From UMGS1279 sp045630265 (GTDB taxonomy: Bacteria > Bacillota > Clostridia > Oscillospirales > Acutalibacteraceae), in NCBI GenBank assembly GCA_045630265.1, contig JAZQSV010000008.1, positions 1 through 21,202 of the forward strand: a stretch of DNA of 21,202 nucleotides, read 5' to 3'. Position 1 is the first letter of the stretch, and each line of letters opens with the position of its first letter. The translations under genes and the position numbers were made by a program. Positions 7,325 through 15,038 of the stretch are shown here, in pieces. Below the pieces are notes generated by a model that worked only from the letters and a program-made list of their open reading frames with translations, was not told the origin of the DNA and ran no database searches.

Positions 7325-7356
7325 AATAAAAATCCCGCCTTGAAGACGGGATTTTG
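7325..7356. terminator. Bidirectional terminator (U32 gene / tRNA-Thr)
   Basis: Stem AAAATCCCG/CGGGATTTT flanks a 9-base loop region (7329-7354). It is T-rich on both exits, and on the minus strand the run after the stem is ATTTTTATTTT. It can end both the U32 transcript and the oppositely transcribed tRNA. Confidence 0.85.
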
Positions 7357-7429
7357 GAGCTGATGATCAGAATCGAACTGACAACCTGCTCATTACGAGT
7401 GAGCCGCTCTGCCATTGAGCCACATCAGC
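7355..7429 (-). tRNA. tRNA-Thr (anticodon CGT), CCA encoded
   Basis: On the minus strand a full cloverleaf folds. Acceptor is GCTGATG/CATCAGC, D-stem GCTC/GAGC, anticodon stem GCTCA/TGAGC with loop CTCGTAA, and T-arm GTCAG/CTGAT with loop TTCGATT. The anticodon CGT (complement of 7395-7397) reads ACG, threonine. The discriminator base is T, followed by an encoded CCA. It is a single-gene unit with its own promoter and terminator. Confidence 0.97.
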
Positions 7430-7448
7430 ATATAAAAACTTTAAAGAT

Positions 7449-7477
7449 ATTATACCAATTAAATTTTAACTAGTCAA
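7449..7477 (-). promoter_or_regulatory. Consensus promoter of tRNA-Thr
   Basis: On the minus strand TTGACT (complement 7472-7477), 17-base spacer, TATAAT (complement 7449-7454). Transcription would start near 7442, about 13 bases before the mature tRNA 5' end. Confidence 0.85.
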
Positions 7478-7509
7478 GACCCGCAAATAATAAATTAAGG
7501 AGTAAAATA

Positions 7510-7914
7510 ATGAATACTTTAGGAGAAAACCTTGCAAGACTCAGAAAAGCACATGACCTTACCCAGCAGCAGGTTGCGGATATTTTAAAAATTAAGCGTT
7601 CTACCTATGCATATTATGAGCACGGCGTTAACCCCGGCAACGAAAACATTAAAAAGCTTGCGGCCATTTTCTCGGTTTCCACCCACGCACTGGTTTACGG
7701 AGAAGAAGACCTAGGCTTGGACAGTCAGCCCCTTATATTTCATGACGACAGCAGTATTTTTAAAACTCCCGAGGTCGAATCTGCTCCAATGGGCTTTGCC
7801 TCCCTTAACTTCCAGGAAAAAATGCTTGTAAGCTACCTTAGAATGTTGCCCATCCCCTACAAGGAAAAGCTTTTGCAGGAAGCGGCTAATCTGCTTGAAA
7901 AGTGTGAGGACTAA
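7510..7914 (+). CDS. XRE-family helix-turn-helix regulator
   Basis: A 134-residue probable DNA-binding regulator. Residues 5-60 form a Cro/CI-type HTH: LARLRKAHDLTQQQVADIL (scaffold and recognition helices), then KIKRSTYAYYEHG and IKKLAAIFSVS. The remaining 70 residues have an acidic linker and a helical end (FQEKMLVSYLRMLP...LLQEAANLLEK) seen in many clostridial XRE proteins, perhaps for dimerisation. No metal site or peptidase domain is evident. AAGGAG (7497-7502) lies 7 bases before the ATG. It stands alone between a tRNA promoter region and a bidirectional terminator, so its targets cannot be inferred from neighbours. The short divergent upstream region may hold its own operator. Confidence 0.88.
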   Translation: MNTLGENLARLRKAHDLTQQQVADILKIKRSTYAYYEHGVNPGNENIKKLAAIFSVSTHALVYGEEDLGLDSQPLIFHDDSSIFKTPEVESAPMGFASLNFQEKMLVSYLRMLPIPYKEKLLQEAANLLEKCED

Positions 7915-7937
7915 ATTTAAAATTTTAAATAAGTTTT

Positions 7938-7975
7938 TTAAAAAAGGCATTAGGAAAACTAATGCCTTTTTTGTT
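7938..7975. terminator. Bidirectional terminator (XRE gene / amidase gene)
   Basis: A strong stem AAAAAGGCATTAG/CTAATGCCTTTTT (7941-7953/7959-7971) has a GAAAA loop, with T-rich tails on both strands. It lies between two converging genes, immediately before the amidase stop codon. Confidence 0.92.
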
Positions 7976-7977
7976 TT

Positions 7978-10900
7978 CTATTCAATATTAAGAAAATACT
8001 CAACTACTCCCTTAACAATAGCGTCGGCACAACTTTCATTCCACTGCTGACTTAACATATTATTAAAATCCGAAGCATTGGACATAAAGCCGTTTTCGGT
8101 GAGTACCACGGGGCAGTCACTAATTCTGGATAGATAGAAGTAATGCCACAAAAGCTTGGAGGAGGTATAGTTTCCGCTTGCCGCAGTGTGTCTGTTTATA
8201 CAGTCGGCCGCCTCTTGGGTAAAGGGATAGAAATAATAGCTTCCGAATCCCCTTACCTTACTGCTTGTCGAACCGTTTCTATGCACCGAAATTGCCAGGT
8301 TGGCGTTTGCATTTCTGACTATATTCATTCGTTCATCCTGACTTAAAGCTACATCTGCGCTTCGAGTCATTACCACCTTTGCTCCCAAAGCCCTTAGCTT
8401 TGTTTCCAAAATCTGAGCAAGATACAGATTGCGGTCGGCCTCATCATACCTTGGGTTGGAGCCAACTGCGCCGCCATCACTACCGCCGTGGCCTGCATCT
8501 ATAACTATTGTTATTCCGTTTAAGGTGCCACCGTAGGAATTGGCCGCAGGCTGCGCCTTTATGGGATTTAAGAATTTAAATACTAAATTGCCATCACCGT
8601 CATACTGTGCGCTCCAACCGTAGAACTTACCCATTTTCTTAAGATGTAATCTTAAAGTATAATCGGAGCTACCCTTAATAATTTCGGCCGAGGAGAAGAT
8701 GGGACTGTTTTTAAACTCCTCTAAATCCCCCTCAAAGGAGGTTGCATAGCAAAACTTAATATCAATATACTTAAAAGTTCTACCGGTTATAGAGCCCCTT
8801 TGGTCACTTGTTCCGCCCAGATAGCCTTGCGGCGCATAGTCCAAAATGAAGGGAGCGTGCCACATGCTGTTAAGTGTTAAAACCGTATACTGCCCCGAAG
8901 TTGTTACAGATGTAGCTTTAAGGGTATTAAATGAAGGCAGTGTGCCACGGAGCACCTCTATATTACCCTTACTTTCCTTGGCGTAAACCCTTCTTCCGCA
9001 ACGAAGTGTGCGGTAGGTATTTTTAGAATCAGGGTCATAGCTTGTTCCCTCACTGCAGTAATCAACCGTACCTAAGGGCAAGTAGTTATTAAAGGGCTGA
9101 GAAAGATCGTCGTAGGTGTTACCACTAAAGGTTTCTATCTGCCTTTTTATAACCTTGGCAATAAGGTTGTTGCCAACGCTTATGTACTCATGGCTTGGGG
9201 GAATTACTCCGTCCACTATTCCCGGTTTTTTCCTTACAGTTACCTTACCACTTTTAAAGGTATCTGTAACACCGTTGTGAGTGCCTTTGAAGGTAACTGC
9301 TCCAAGCGGGGTGTCAGTATAATATTCTCCCAAGGTAAATGCTCCAACGTAGGTAGCAAAATCGGTATCCTTTTCATCCTGGGATTTTTCCATTGTAACG
9401 GTCTGTCCGTTAAAAGTTGCAGTAACCTTGCTTCCGTTTCGCGCAAGCACCTTAACAATAAGAGTAGAACCGCTATCCATTGTAACGTCGCCGCTTGGGG
9501 AGTGGGATTTAATTACAACGTACTTATAATTTACGGTATATGTTTCCTTAGCGCCCTTATGTTCAAATGTAAATGTGTTTTTACCAACCTTAAGTTCCTT
9601 GGTAAGGGAGAAATAGCCGTATTCAGTTCGCTCTAGCGCTTCACCATTTAAAGAAATTTTAAAGTTGGGGTCAGATGCGCCGACAAAGGAAACAATATTA
9701 TCGTAAACGGTGGTACTCTTTTTCTTTGGGGAGGTTATGGTAAGGTTGGAAAGAATATAATCCTCCTCTATGCCGCCGCTTAAGTATTTATATGCAACAG
9801 AAGAGGCCTCGGTTTTGTCGTTTTCCATTGCGCTAAAGCTATTAAAACAAAAGGTGTAGCGGTTTAGGGTGTTTATAGACATAAGCTGCCTTGTAATCTG
9901 ATCGGGGTTTTTGAATATCCCCTCTCCCTTTACGGCCTCGGTGGATAGTAACATAAAGCCCATATCACTACCCTCAGGCAGATTATCGCTCCACCATCTT
10001 GCCACGTCAGTAAAGGAGGGGGTTTTGCCCTCTGTGGAATGAGAGCAATTTATAAAAACTCCGTCAAAATATTTTTCTCTTAGCCACAAAAGAACGTCAG
10101 CATTTTTGTCCTTTAAAAGCTCTGCCTCGCCGTTTGTTGCCAAACCAACTTCGCTGGTAGCAGTGCTTGCGTAAATATCATCACAAATAATACCTAAATA
10201 AAGGGTGGGGTTTGCAGATTTTACCGCATACCTTATTTCCTTTACCAAGTTGGTTACTACCTGCTCGCTGTACTTTTTGTAGCCCATAAAATTACCAAGG
10301 GTTAGATATTCGCCAAAATCAGCACCGTTTTTTTGCCTTTCGGCGCCTTTAACCATTATGCCGCTAAGCCCCTCGGTTTTTGCCACCGCGTAAAGACGGT
10401 TGGTAATTTCGGTAAAGGTGTCGGGGTTTAGCATTTCTGCGGGGGATAGACTGTTTAAATCCAAAACCGCAAACACAGACATTTCCTTAGAGGCGGCAAG
10501 GGTAACGAAATCTTCAAAAGCTTTTTTGCCGTTTTCGGTTTCTATGAAAAGTTTCTCACCGCTTATATTAACAAAAATAGTGGTAAGACCTTTTGCCTTA
10601 ACGTTATCTATTAAAAGACCCTTTTCCTCAAGGGTAGAAGCTTCGCCAAAATCGCTCCCCGCAAAAACGGTGGTTGCAAAAATTTTTGTAGGACGGTTTG
10701 GCTCGGTATAGGGTATCTCCTCCACACCTGTAGATTGCTGCACGGCATCTACTGACAAAACCTTGTCGGGTATAAATTTAAAATCACATACTCCGGTTTT
10801 ATCGAGCACTAGTGTAGTACCGAAAAACAAAACAACCGCCAAAAGTAAAACCACGCCTAGTTTTAACGCGGCATTTCTTTTATACATATGCCTTTTGCCT

Positions 10901-11007
10901 TGCTTATACCTTTTGCCAATTTCTTTTTCCTTTTTGGCAAGTTCTTTAATATAGCGGTCAATTACACTGTTTTGGTTTTCCATATTGTCGCTATTTTTTT
11001 TGAGCAT
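7978..11007 (-). CDS. Membrane-anchored N-acetylmuramoyl-L-alanine amidase with large ectodomain
   Basis: A 1009-residue cell-wall hydrolase. A basic cytoplasmic N-terminus precedes one transmembrane helix (about 46-68). Residues about 105-415 form an alpha/beta domain resembling glycoside-hydrolase-like barrels. Residues 420-610 look like beta-sandwich modules, and 620-825 like another beta-rich region. The C-terminal Amidase_3 domain (about 832-1009) has zinc ligands H840 (DAGHGG), E856 (DEADRN) and H909 (SVHRN) and catalytic E971 (TENGFMSN). Such enzymes cut the bond between MurNAc and the stem peptide. GGAGG (complement 11013-11017) lies 5 bases before the ATG at 11005-11007. An 18-codon upstream extension has no such site. 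The glycosidase-like domain has no assigned catalytic residues here. Roles in cell separation, spore cortex or germination are possible but not shown. Confidence 0.9.
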   Translation of the reverse strand: MLKKNSDNMENQNSVIDRYIKELAKKEKEIGKRYKQGKRHMYKRNAALKLGVVLLLAVVLFFGTTLVLDKTGVCDFKFIPDKVLSVDAVQQSTGVEEIPYTEPNRPTKIFATTVFAGSDFGEASTLEEKGLLIDNVKAKGLTTIFVNISGEKLFIETENGKKAFEDFVTLAASKEMSVFAVLDLNSLSPAEMLNPDTFTEITNRLYAVAKTEGLSGIMVKGAERQKNGADFGEYLTLGNFMGYKKYSEQVVTNLVKEIRYAVKSANPTLYLGIICDDIYASTATSEVGLATNGEAELLKDKNADVLLWLREKYFDGVFINCSHSTEGKTPSFTDVARWWSDNLPEGSDMGFMLLSTEAVKGEGIFKNPDQITRQLMSINTLNRYTFCFNSFSAMENDKTEASSVAYKYLSGGIEEDYILSNLTITSPKKKSTTVYDNIVSFVGASDPNFKISLNGEALERTEYGYFSLTKELKVGKNTFTFEHKGAKETYTVNYKYVVIKSHSPSGDVTMDSGSTLIVKVLARNGSKVTATFNGQTVTMEKSQDEKDTDFATYVGAFTLGEYYTDTPLGAVTFKGTHNGVTDTFKSGKVTVRKKPGIVDGVIPPSHEYISVGNNLIAKVIKRQIETFSGNTYDDLSQPFNNYLPLGTVDYCSEGTSYDPDSKNTYRTLRCGRRVYAKESKGNIEVLRGTLPSFNTLKATSVTTSGQYTVLTLNSMWHAPFILDYAPQGYLGGTSDQRGSITGRTFKYIDIKFCYATSFEGDLEEFKNSPIFSSAEIIKGSSDYTLRLHLKKMGKFYGWSAQYDGDGNLVFKFLNPIKAQPAANSYGGTLNGITIVIDAGHGGSDGGAVGSNPRYDEADRNLYLAQILETKLRALGAKVVMTRSADVALSQDERMNIVRNANANLAISVHRNGSTSSKVRGFGSYYFYPFTQEAADCINRHTAASGNYTSSKLLWHYFYLSRISDCPVVLTENGFMSNASDFNNMLSQQWNESCADAIVKGVVEYFLNIE

Positions 11008-11091
11008 ATTTGCCTCCGATGAGTGTATTTCAAAACCTATGGGACATAATAAAAATTGCACCCAACAAATTGTCTTTAAGTTATATGATAT

Positions 11092-11120
11092 ATTTTACTA
11101 CTTTTAAAGACCAAAATCAA
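11092..11120 (-). promoter_or_regulatory. Promoter for the amidase gene
   Basis: On the minus strand TTGATT (complement 11115-11120), 17-base spacer, TAAAAT (complement 11092-11097). Transcription would begin near 11085, leaving a leader of about 78 bases. I see no equally good promoter facing glgP in this 190-base divergent gap. Confidence 0.6.
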
Positions 11121-11197
11121 CCGTTTTAAAGCAATAACTTTAAATAACAGCCCTTTAAAATGTCCTAAATTTATATCTATTAAAAAGGAGAAAACAT

Positions 11198-13600
11198 ATG
11201 GAATATACCGTAGAAACACTTAAAACCGCTATTTCAACCTGTCTTTCACACAACTTTGCGCTTGAACCCGCTGAAGCATCTGACGAAATTTATTATAAAG
11301 CGGTAACGGTGGTGCTAAGAGAAATTATGCGCACCCGCAGAGCAAGCTTTAGAAAAGCGGTTGAAGAAAAAGGTGCCAAAACGGTATATTACCTTAGTAT
11401 GGAGTTTTTAATGGGGCGCTCACTGAAAAACAGTTTATACAGTTTAGAGTTGGAAGAAACAATGAGAAGTTCGCTAAAGGACTTTGGTGTTGAGCTTGAT
11501 AACCTTTATAAGCTGGAGCCCGACCCAGGCCTTGGTAACGGCGGTTTGGGACGACTTGCCGCTTGTTTTTTGGATAGTCTTTCCTCCTGCTCCTACCCCG
11601 CCATGGGCTATTCTATTTTATACGAGTTTGGCATTTTCACCCAAAAAATTATAGAAAACGCACAAAAGGAACTGCCCGATTTGTGGCTAAACAGCGGAGG
11701 TAAAATATGGCTTGATCCCCACCCCTCCTCGGCGGTGGAAATCTCCTTTGGCGGCAAAATGGAAGAGGACTGGAGCAACGGATATCACAAGGTAGAAATT
11801 ATAAGCGACACAAAGGTTCGTGCTGTACCTTACGACCTTTTTATTGCAGGGAGCGACGGTAAAACCGTAAACCTGCTCCGCCTTTGGAGCGCCGAAAACA
11901 AGGGGCTTGATATGGCGGCTTTTAACCAGGGCGACTACGCCCTTGCCCTTAAAGACCAGTCTATGGAAGAGGTTATAAGTAAGGTTCTCTACCCCGAAGA
12001 CAACCATAGACAAGGGAAAGAACTACGCCTAAAGCAACAGTACTTTTTGGTTTCGGCATCTGTGCAGGATATATTAAAGCGACACCTGAGAGTATATAAA
12101 ACTCTTGATAATTTGGCAGAAAAGGTTGCCATTCATATTAACGATACTCACCCCGCTCTTGTAATCCCCGAACTTATGCGTTTCTTTTTAGACGAATGTG
12201 GATACACCTTTGAAAAGGCCTTTGAAATTGTAAGGAAAACCACCGCCTACACCAACCACACCGTAATGAAAGAAGCGCTGGAATGTTGGAGTGAGGAACT
12301 AATTGCCAAAAAACTACCCCGCATTTTTAGTATTATAAAGGAAATAGACAAACGTTGCAGGGAGGAAATCTATAAAAAATCAGAAGATTGTGCCCTCGCC
12401 GAAAACACCGCAATTATTTCACAAGGTGTTGTTAAAATGGCCAACCTTTGCGTTAACACCTGCCATAAGGTAAACGGTGTTTCTGCCCTTCACAGCGAGA
12501 TTATAAAGCAAAGCGTATTTAAAGAACAATCTACCCTTTACCCCGATAAATTTATTGGTATTACCAACGGAATTGCCCATAGACGTTGGCTTTGCCTTTC
12601 AAATCCACTGCTTACCAACTTTTTGAAGTCCCTTATTGGAGATGGCTTTGTTAAAAATGCGGGTGAACTATCACGCCTTTTGAAGTATAAGGAAAATGAT
12701 GAGGTTTTAAAAACGCTTGAAAACATTAAATACCAAAATAAGGTGCGACTTTCTAATTTTCTTGACTCTTATATGAATAGTGCCCCTGACCCGAATTCTA
12801 TTTACGATATGCAGGTCAAGCGCCTCCATGAATATAAAAGGCAACACCTAAATCTTTTTGGAATCATTTCAGAGTACCTTAAATTAAAGGAAAAACCTAA
12901 TATGGATTTTACCCCTAAAACCTATATTTTCGGTGCAAAGGCGGCGCCGGGTTACTTCCTTGCAAAAAAAATAATTGAGGCAATTTGCGCTATGTCAAAC
13001 CTTCTAGAAAGCGATACTTCGGTTAGGGGTAAGCTAAAGGTTGTCTTCGTAGAGAACTATAGTGTTTCCCTTGCCGAAATAATGCTCCCCGCCGCAGAAA
13101 TAAGTAAACAGATTTCACTTGCAGGAACCGAAGCCAGCGGCACAGGCAATATGAAGCTTATGCTAAACGGCGCAATAACCCTTGGAACCGATGACGGCGC
13201 CAACGTTGAAATAAGAAAGGCGGTGGGGAACCACAATATTATTACCTTTGGTATGTCGGCCACTGAAGTAGATAACCTAAAACTTTCGGGTTATTTCCCA
13301 AGACAATATTACGAAAATAATCCCGACCTTAAAAAGGTTATTGATTTTCTTAAAAATAACCTCGAGAGCGGTAAATTTTACGACCTTGCCGAGCATTTTA
13401 TAAATACCGACACCTATATGGCTCTGCCTGATTTTAGTGCCTACAAAGAGGCTCAAACAAAGGCAGAACAAATCTATAAAGATAAACATCTTTTTAACCA
13501 AATGTCGCTTGTCAATATTGGCTCGGCAGGTATTTTCTCTTCTGACCGCACAGTGAAAGAATATTCCGACAAAATTTGGAATTTAAGTAAAATTTTGTAG
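11198..13600 (+). CDS. glgP: Glycogen/alpha-glucan phosphorylase
   Basis: An 800-residue GT35 phosphorylase that releases glucose-1-phosphate from glycogen or maltodextrin, using inorganic phosphate and pyridoxal phosphate. Family signatures include YYLSMEFLMGRSL near the N-terminus, EPDPGLGNGGLGRLAACFLDS, and HINDTHPAL. The PLP site EASGTGNMKLMLNG places the Schiff-base lysine at K653, and it is followed by TDDGANVEI. The length equals the usual bacterial short form without extra regulatory domains. AAAGGAG lies just before the ATG. The next gene, a PPi-type phosphofructokinase, starts 79 bases later with its own promoter, and no terminator intervenes. The two would feed stored glucan into glycolysis with little ATP cost. 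Substrate preference (glycogen versus maltodextrin) cannot be told from sequence. Confidence 0.96.
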   Translation: MEYTVETLKTAISTCLSHNFALEPAEASDEIYYKAVTVVLREIMRTRRASFRKAVEEKGAKTVYYLSMEFLMGRSLKNSLYSLELEETMRSSLKDFGVELDNLYKLEPDPGLGNGGLGRLAACFLDSLSSCSYPAMGYSILYEFGIFTQKIIENAQKELPDLWLNSGGKIWLDPHPSSAVEISFGGKMEEDWSNGYHKVEIISDTKVRAVPYDLFIAGSDGKTVNLLRLWSAENKGLDMAAFNQGDYALALKDQSMEEVISKVLYPEDNHRQGKELRLKQQYFLVSASVQDILKRHLRVYKTLDNLAEKVAIHINDTHPALVIPELMRFFLDECGYTFEKAFEIVRKTTAYTNHTVMKEALECWSEELIAKKLPRIFSIIKEIDKRCREEIYKKSEDCALAENTAIISQGVVKMANLCVNTCHKVNGVSALHSEIIKQSVFKEQSTLYPDKFIGITNGIAHRRWLCLSNPLLTNFLKSLIGDGFVKNAGELSRLLKYKENDEVLKTLENIKYQNKVRLSNFLDSYMNSAPDPNSIYDMQVKRLHEYKRQHLNLFGIISEYLKLKEKPNMDFTPKTYIFGAKAAPGYFLAKKIIEAICAMSNLLESDTSVRGKLKVVFVENYSVSLAEIMLPAAEISKQISLAGTEASGTGNMKLMLNGAITLGTDDGANVEIRKAVGNHNIITFGMSATEVDNLKLSGYFPRQYYENNPDLKKVIDFLKNNLESGKFYDLAEHFINTDTYMALPDFSAYKEAQTKAEQIYKDKHLFNQMSLVNIGSAGIFSSDRTVKEYSDKIWNLSKIL

Positions 13601-13610
13601 GTATTCACCC

Positions 13611-13639
13611 TTGAAAAAAACTGCCCTTTGTTTTATAAT
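13611..13639 (+). promoter_or_regulatory. Promoter for the phosphofructokinase gene
   Basis: TTGAAA (13611-13616), 17-base spacer, TATAAT (13634-13639). Transcription would start near 13646, 34 bases before the ATG. The -35 contains an in-frame TTG that a gene finder could mistake for a start. Confidence 0.8.
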
Positions 13640-13679
13640 ATTATCAATAACTAAAGTAAAACATTTAAAGGAGATTATT

Positions 13680-14894
13680 ATGAACATTGCAGTTGCACAG
13701 TCCGGCGGTCCTACCTGCGCTATAAATTCCTCCCTTCTGGGTGTTATAAAAGGGGCTCTTGGTAGTGATAAAATTGATACCATTTACGGTGCAGTAAACG
13801 GTATTGAGGGCATTATTAACCAAAACCTTATTGACCTTACTGCGGCAAGTAAGGAATACGATTTGGAACTTTTAAGACAAACTCCTTCAAGCGCACTTGG
13901 CTCTTGCAGATATAAGCTTCCCGACTTCAGTAAAGAACCGGCTGTTTTACAAAAAATTATTGACTGCTTTAAGGCATTTGGTATTGAGGCATTTTTCTAT
14001 ATCGGCGGTAACGATTCTATGGATACCGTTTATAAGCTATCTAAGCACTTTATGGCAAACGGTATTGATATTAAGGTTATGGGTGTTCCCAAAACTATTG
14101 ATAATGACCTTTGTGAAACCGACCACACCCCCGGCTTTGGCTCGGCGGCTAAATACGTTTCCACCACCATTAAAGAGGTTATCAGGGATAGCTCGGTTTA
14201 TGATATGAAATCGGTAACCATTATTGAGATTATGGGAAGAAATGCAGGGTGGCTTACTGCTTCCGCTTGCTTGCTTCACAAATCCGAGGTTGCTCCCCAC
14301 TTAATTTACCTGCCTGAATGCGATTTCTCTTTAGCTAAGTTTATTAGCGATATTGAAAAGGTTCAAAAAACACATCAGTCGGTTATTGTAGCTCTTTCTG
14401 AGGGTGTTAAAATTTCCGATGCTAATATGAGCACTGAGGGTGCAGCTGTTGACTCTTTCGGTCACACAATGCTTGGCGGCGTTGGTAAATTCCTTGAAAA
14501 TGAGGTTAAAAAGGCGCTAGGTTGTAAAGTTCGTTCTATTGAGCTTAACGTTATGCAAAGAGCGGGTAGCCACATCAGCTCCCTCACCGATATTGACGAA
14601 GCTGAAAAAGTTGGTACCGCCGCAGTAAAGGCAATGCTTAAGGGCGAAACCGGTAAAATGATGGCATTCAAGCGTGTTTCAAACGACCCCTATAAGGTAG
14701 ATATTGAGCCCGCCGATGCTTCCATGGTTGCTAACCACGAAAAAATGTTCCCTAAAGAGTGGATAAATGCCGAGCAAAATAACATTGAAGATGAGGCAAT
14801 TTCCTACTTTGCACCCCTTATTATGGGTGAACAGAACATTAAAACCGAGGATGGTCTGCCCGTACATTTAGTATTTAAGGGCCTTTTAAAATAG
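13680..14894 (+). CDS. pfp: 6-phosphofructokinase, pyrophosphate-dependent type
   Basis: A 404-residue phosphofructokinase converting fructose-6-phosphate to fructose-1,6-bisphosphate. The phosphoryl-donor site reads GGNDS (109-113) and PKTIDND (137-143). The Asp at 112 and Lys at 138 replace the glycines of ATP-dependent enzymes (GGDGS, GTIDND), the accepted hallmark of PPi-dependent PFKs. IMGRNAGWL and the N-terminal SGGPTCAIN are also typical of this long clade. PPi-PFK is reversible and near equilibrium, so it can serve glycolysis and gluconeogenesis. AAAGGAG lies at 13667-13673, just before the ATG. Any extension upstream would run through the promoter's -10 and -35. It follows glgP and precedes a sugar transporter gene behind a hairpin. 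Confidence 0.93.
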   Translation: MNIAVAQSGGPTCAINSSLLGVIKGALGSDKIDTIYGAVNGIEGIINQNLIDLTAASKEYDLELLRQTPSSALGSCRYKLPDFSKEPAVLQKIIDCFKAFGIEAFFYIGGNDSMDTVYKLSKHFMANGIDIKVMGVPKTIDNDLCETDHTPGFGSAAKYVSTTIKEVIRDSSVYDMKSVTIIEIMGRNAGWLTASACLLHKSEVAPHLIYLPECDFSLAKFISDIEKVQKTHQSVIVALSEGVKISDANMSTEGAAVDSFGHTMLGGVGKFLENEVKKALGCKVRSIELNVMQRAGSHISSLTDIDEAEKVGTAAVKAMLKGETGKMMAFKRVSNDPYKVDIEPADASMVANHEKMFPKEWINAEQNNIEDEAISYFAPLIMGEQNIKTEDGLPVHLVFKGLLK

Positions 14895-14907
14895 ATATAT
14901 TAAAACT

Positions 14908-14962
14908 AAAATCACCGCCGTAGGCCTCCTTAAAAGGAGCAGTGTTTAGCGGTGATTTTTTT
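14908..14962 (+). terminator. Terminator after pfp with nested inner hairpin
   Basis: The outer stem ATCACCGC/GCGGTGAT (14911-14918/14949-14956) is followed by a run of T. Its loop contains a second hairpin, CTCCTT/AAGGAG (14926-14931/14934-14939). The outer stem with its T-run fits a terminator. Confidence 0.75.
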
Positions 14963-14963
14963 A

Positions 14964-14992
14964 TAGACAAAAAAAGGAAAATGGTGTATAAT
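14964..14992 (+). promoter_or_regulatory. Promoter for the MFS transporter-GDPD operon
   Basis: TAGACA (14964-14969), 17-base spacer, perfect TATAAT (14987-14992). It begins right after the pfp terminator. Transcription would start near 14999, 40 bases before the ATG. Confidence 0.8.
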
Positions 14993-15038
14993 CATCTTAT
15001 AAGTTCCAAAAGTAAAATATAACCTTTGGAGGAAATTT

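Noticed and set aside
7325..7356. Possible riboswitch or T-box near the tRNA-like fold
   Set aside because: The structure at 7355-7429 is a complete tRNA with encoded CCA and its own promoter, and the adjacent hairpin is a plain terminator.
9190..9636. A 148-residue plus-strand open frame inside the amidase gene
   Set aside because: Antisense to a long, clearly coding reading frame. No family signature and no start signals.
13611..13679. Extended N-terminus of the phosphofructokinase starting at a TTG
   Set aside because: The extension covers a TTGAAA-17-TATAAT promoter, and the ATG at 13680 has AAAGGAG just upstream and gives the canonical N-terminus.
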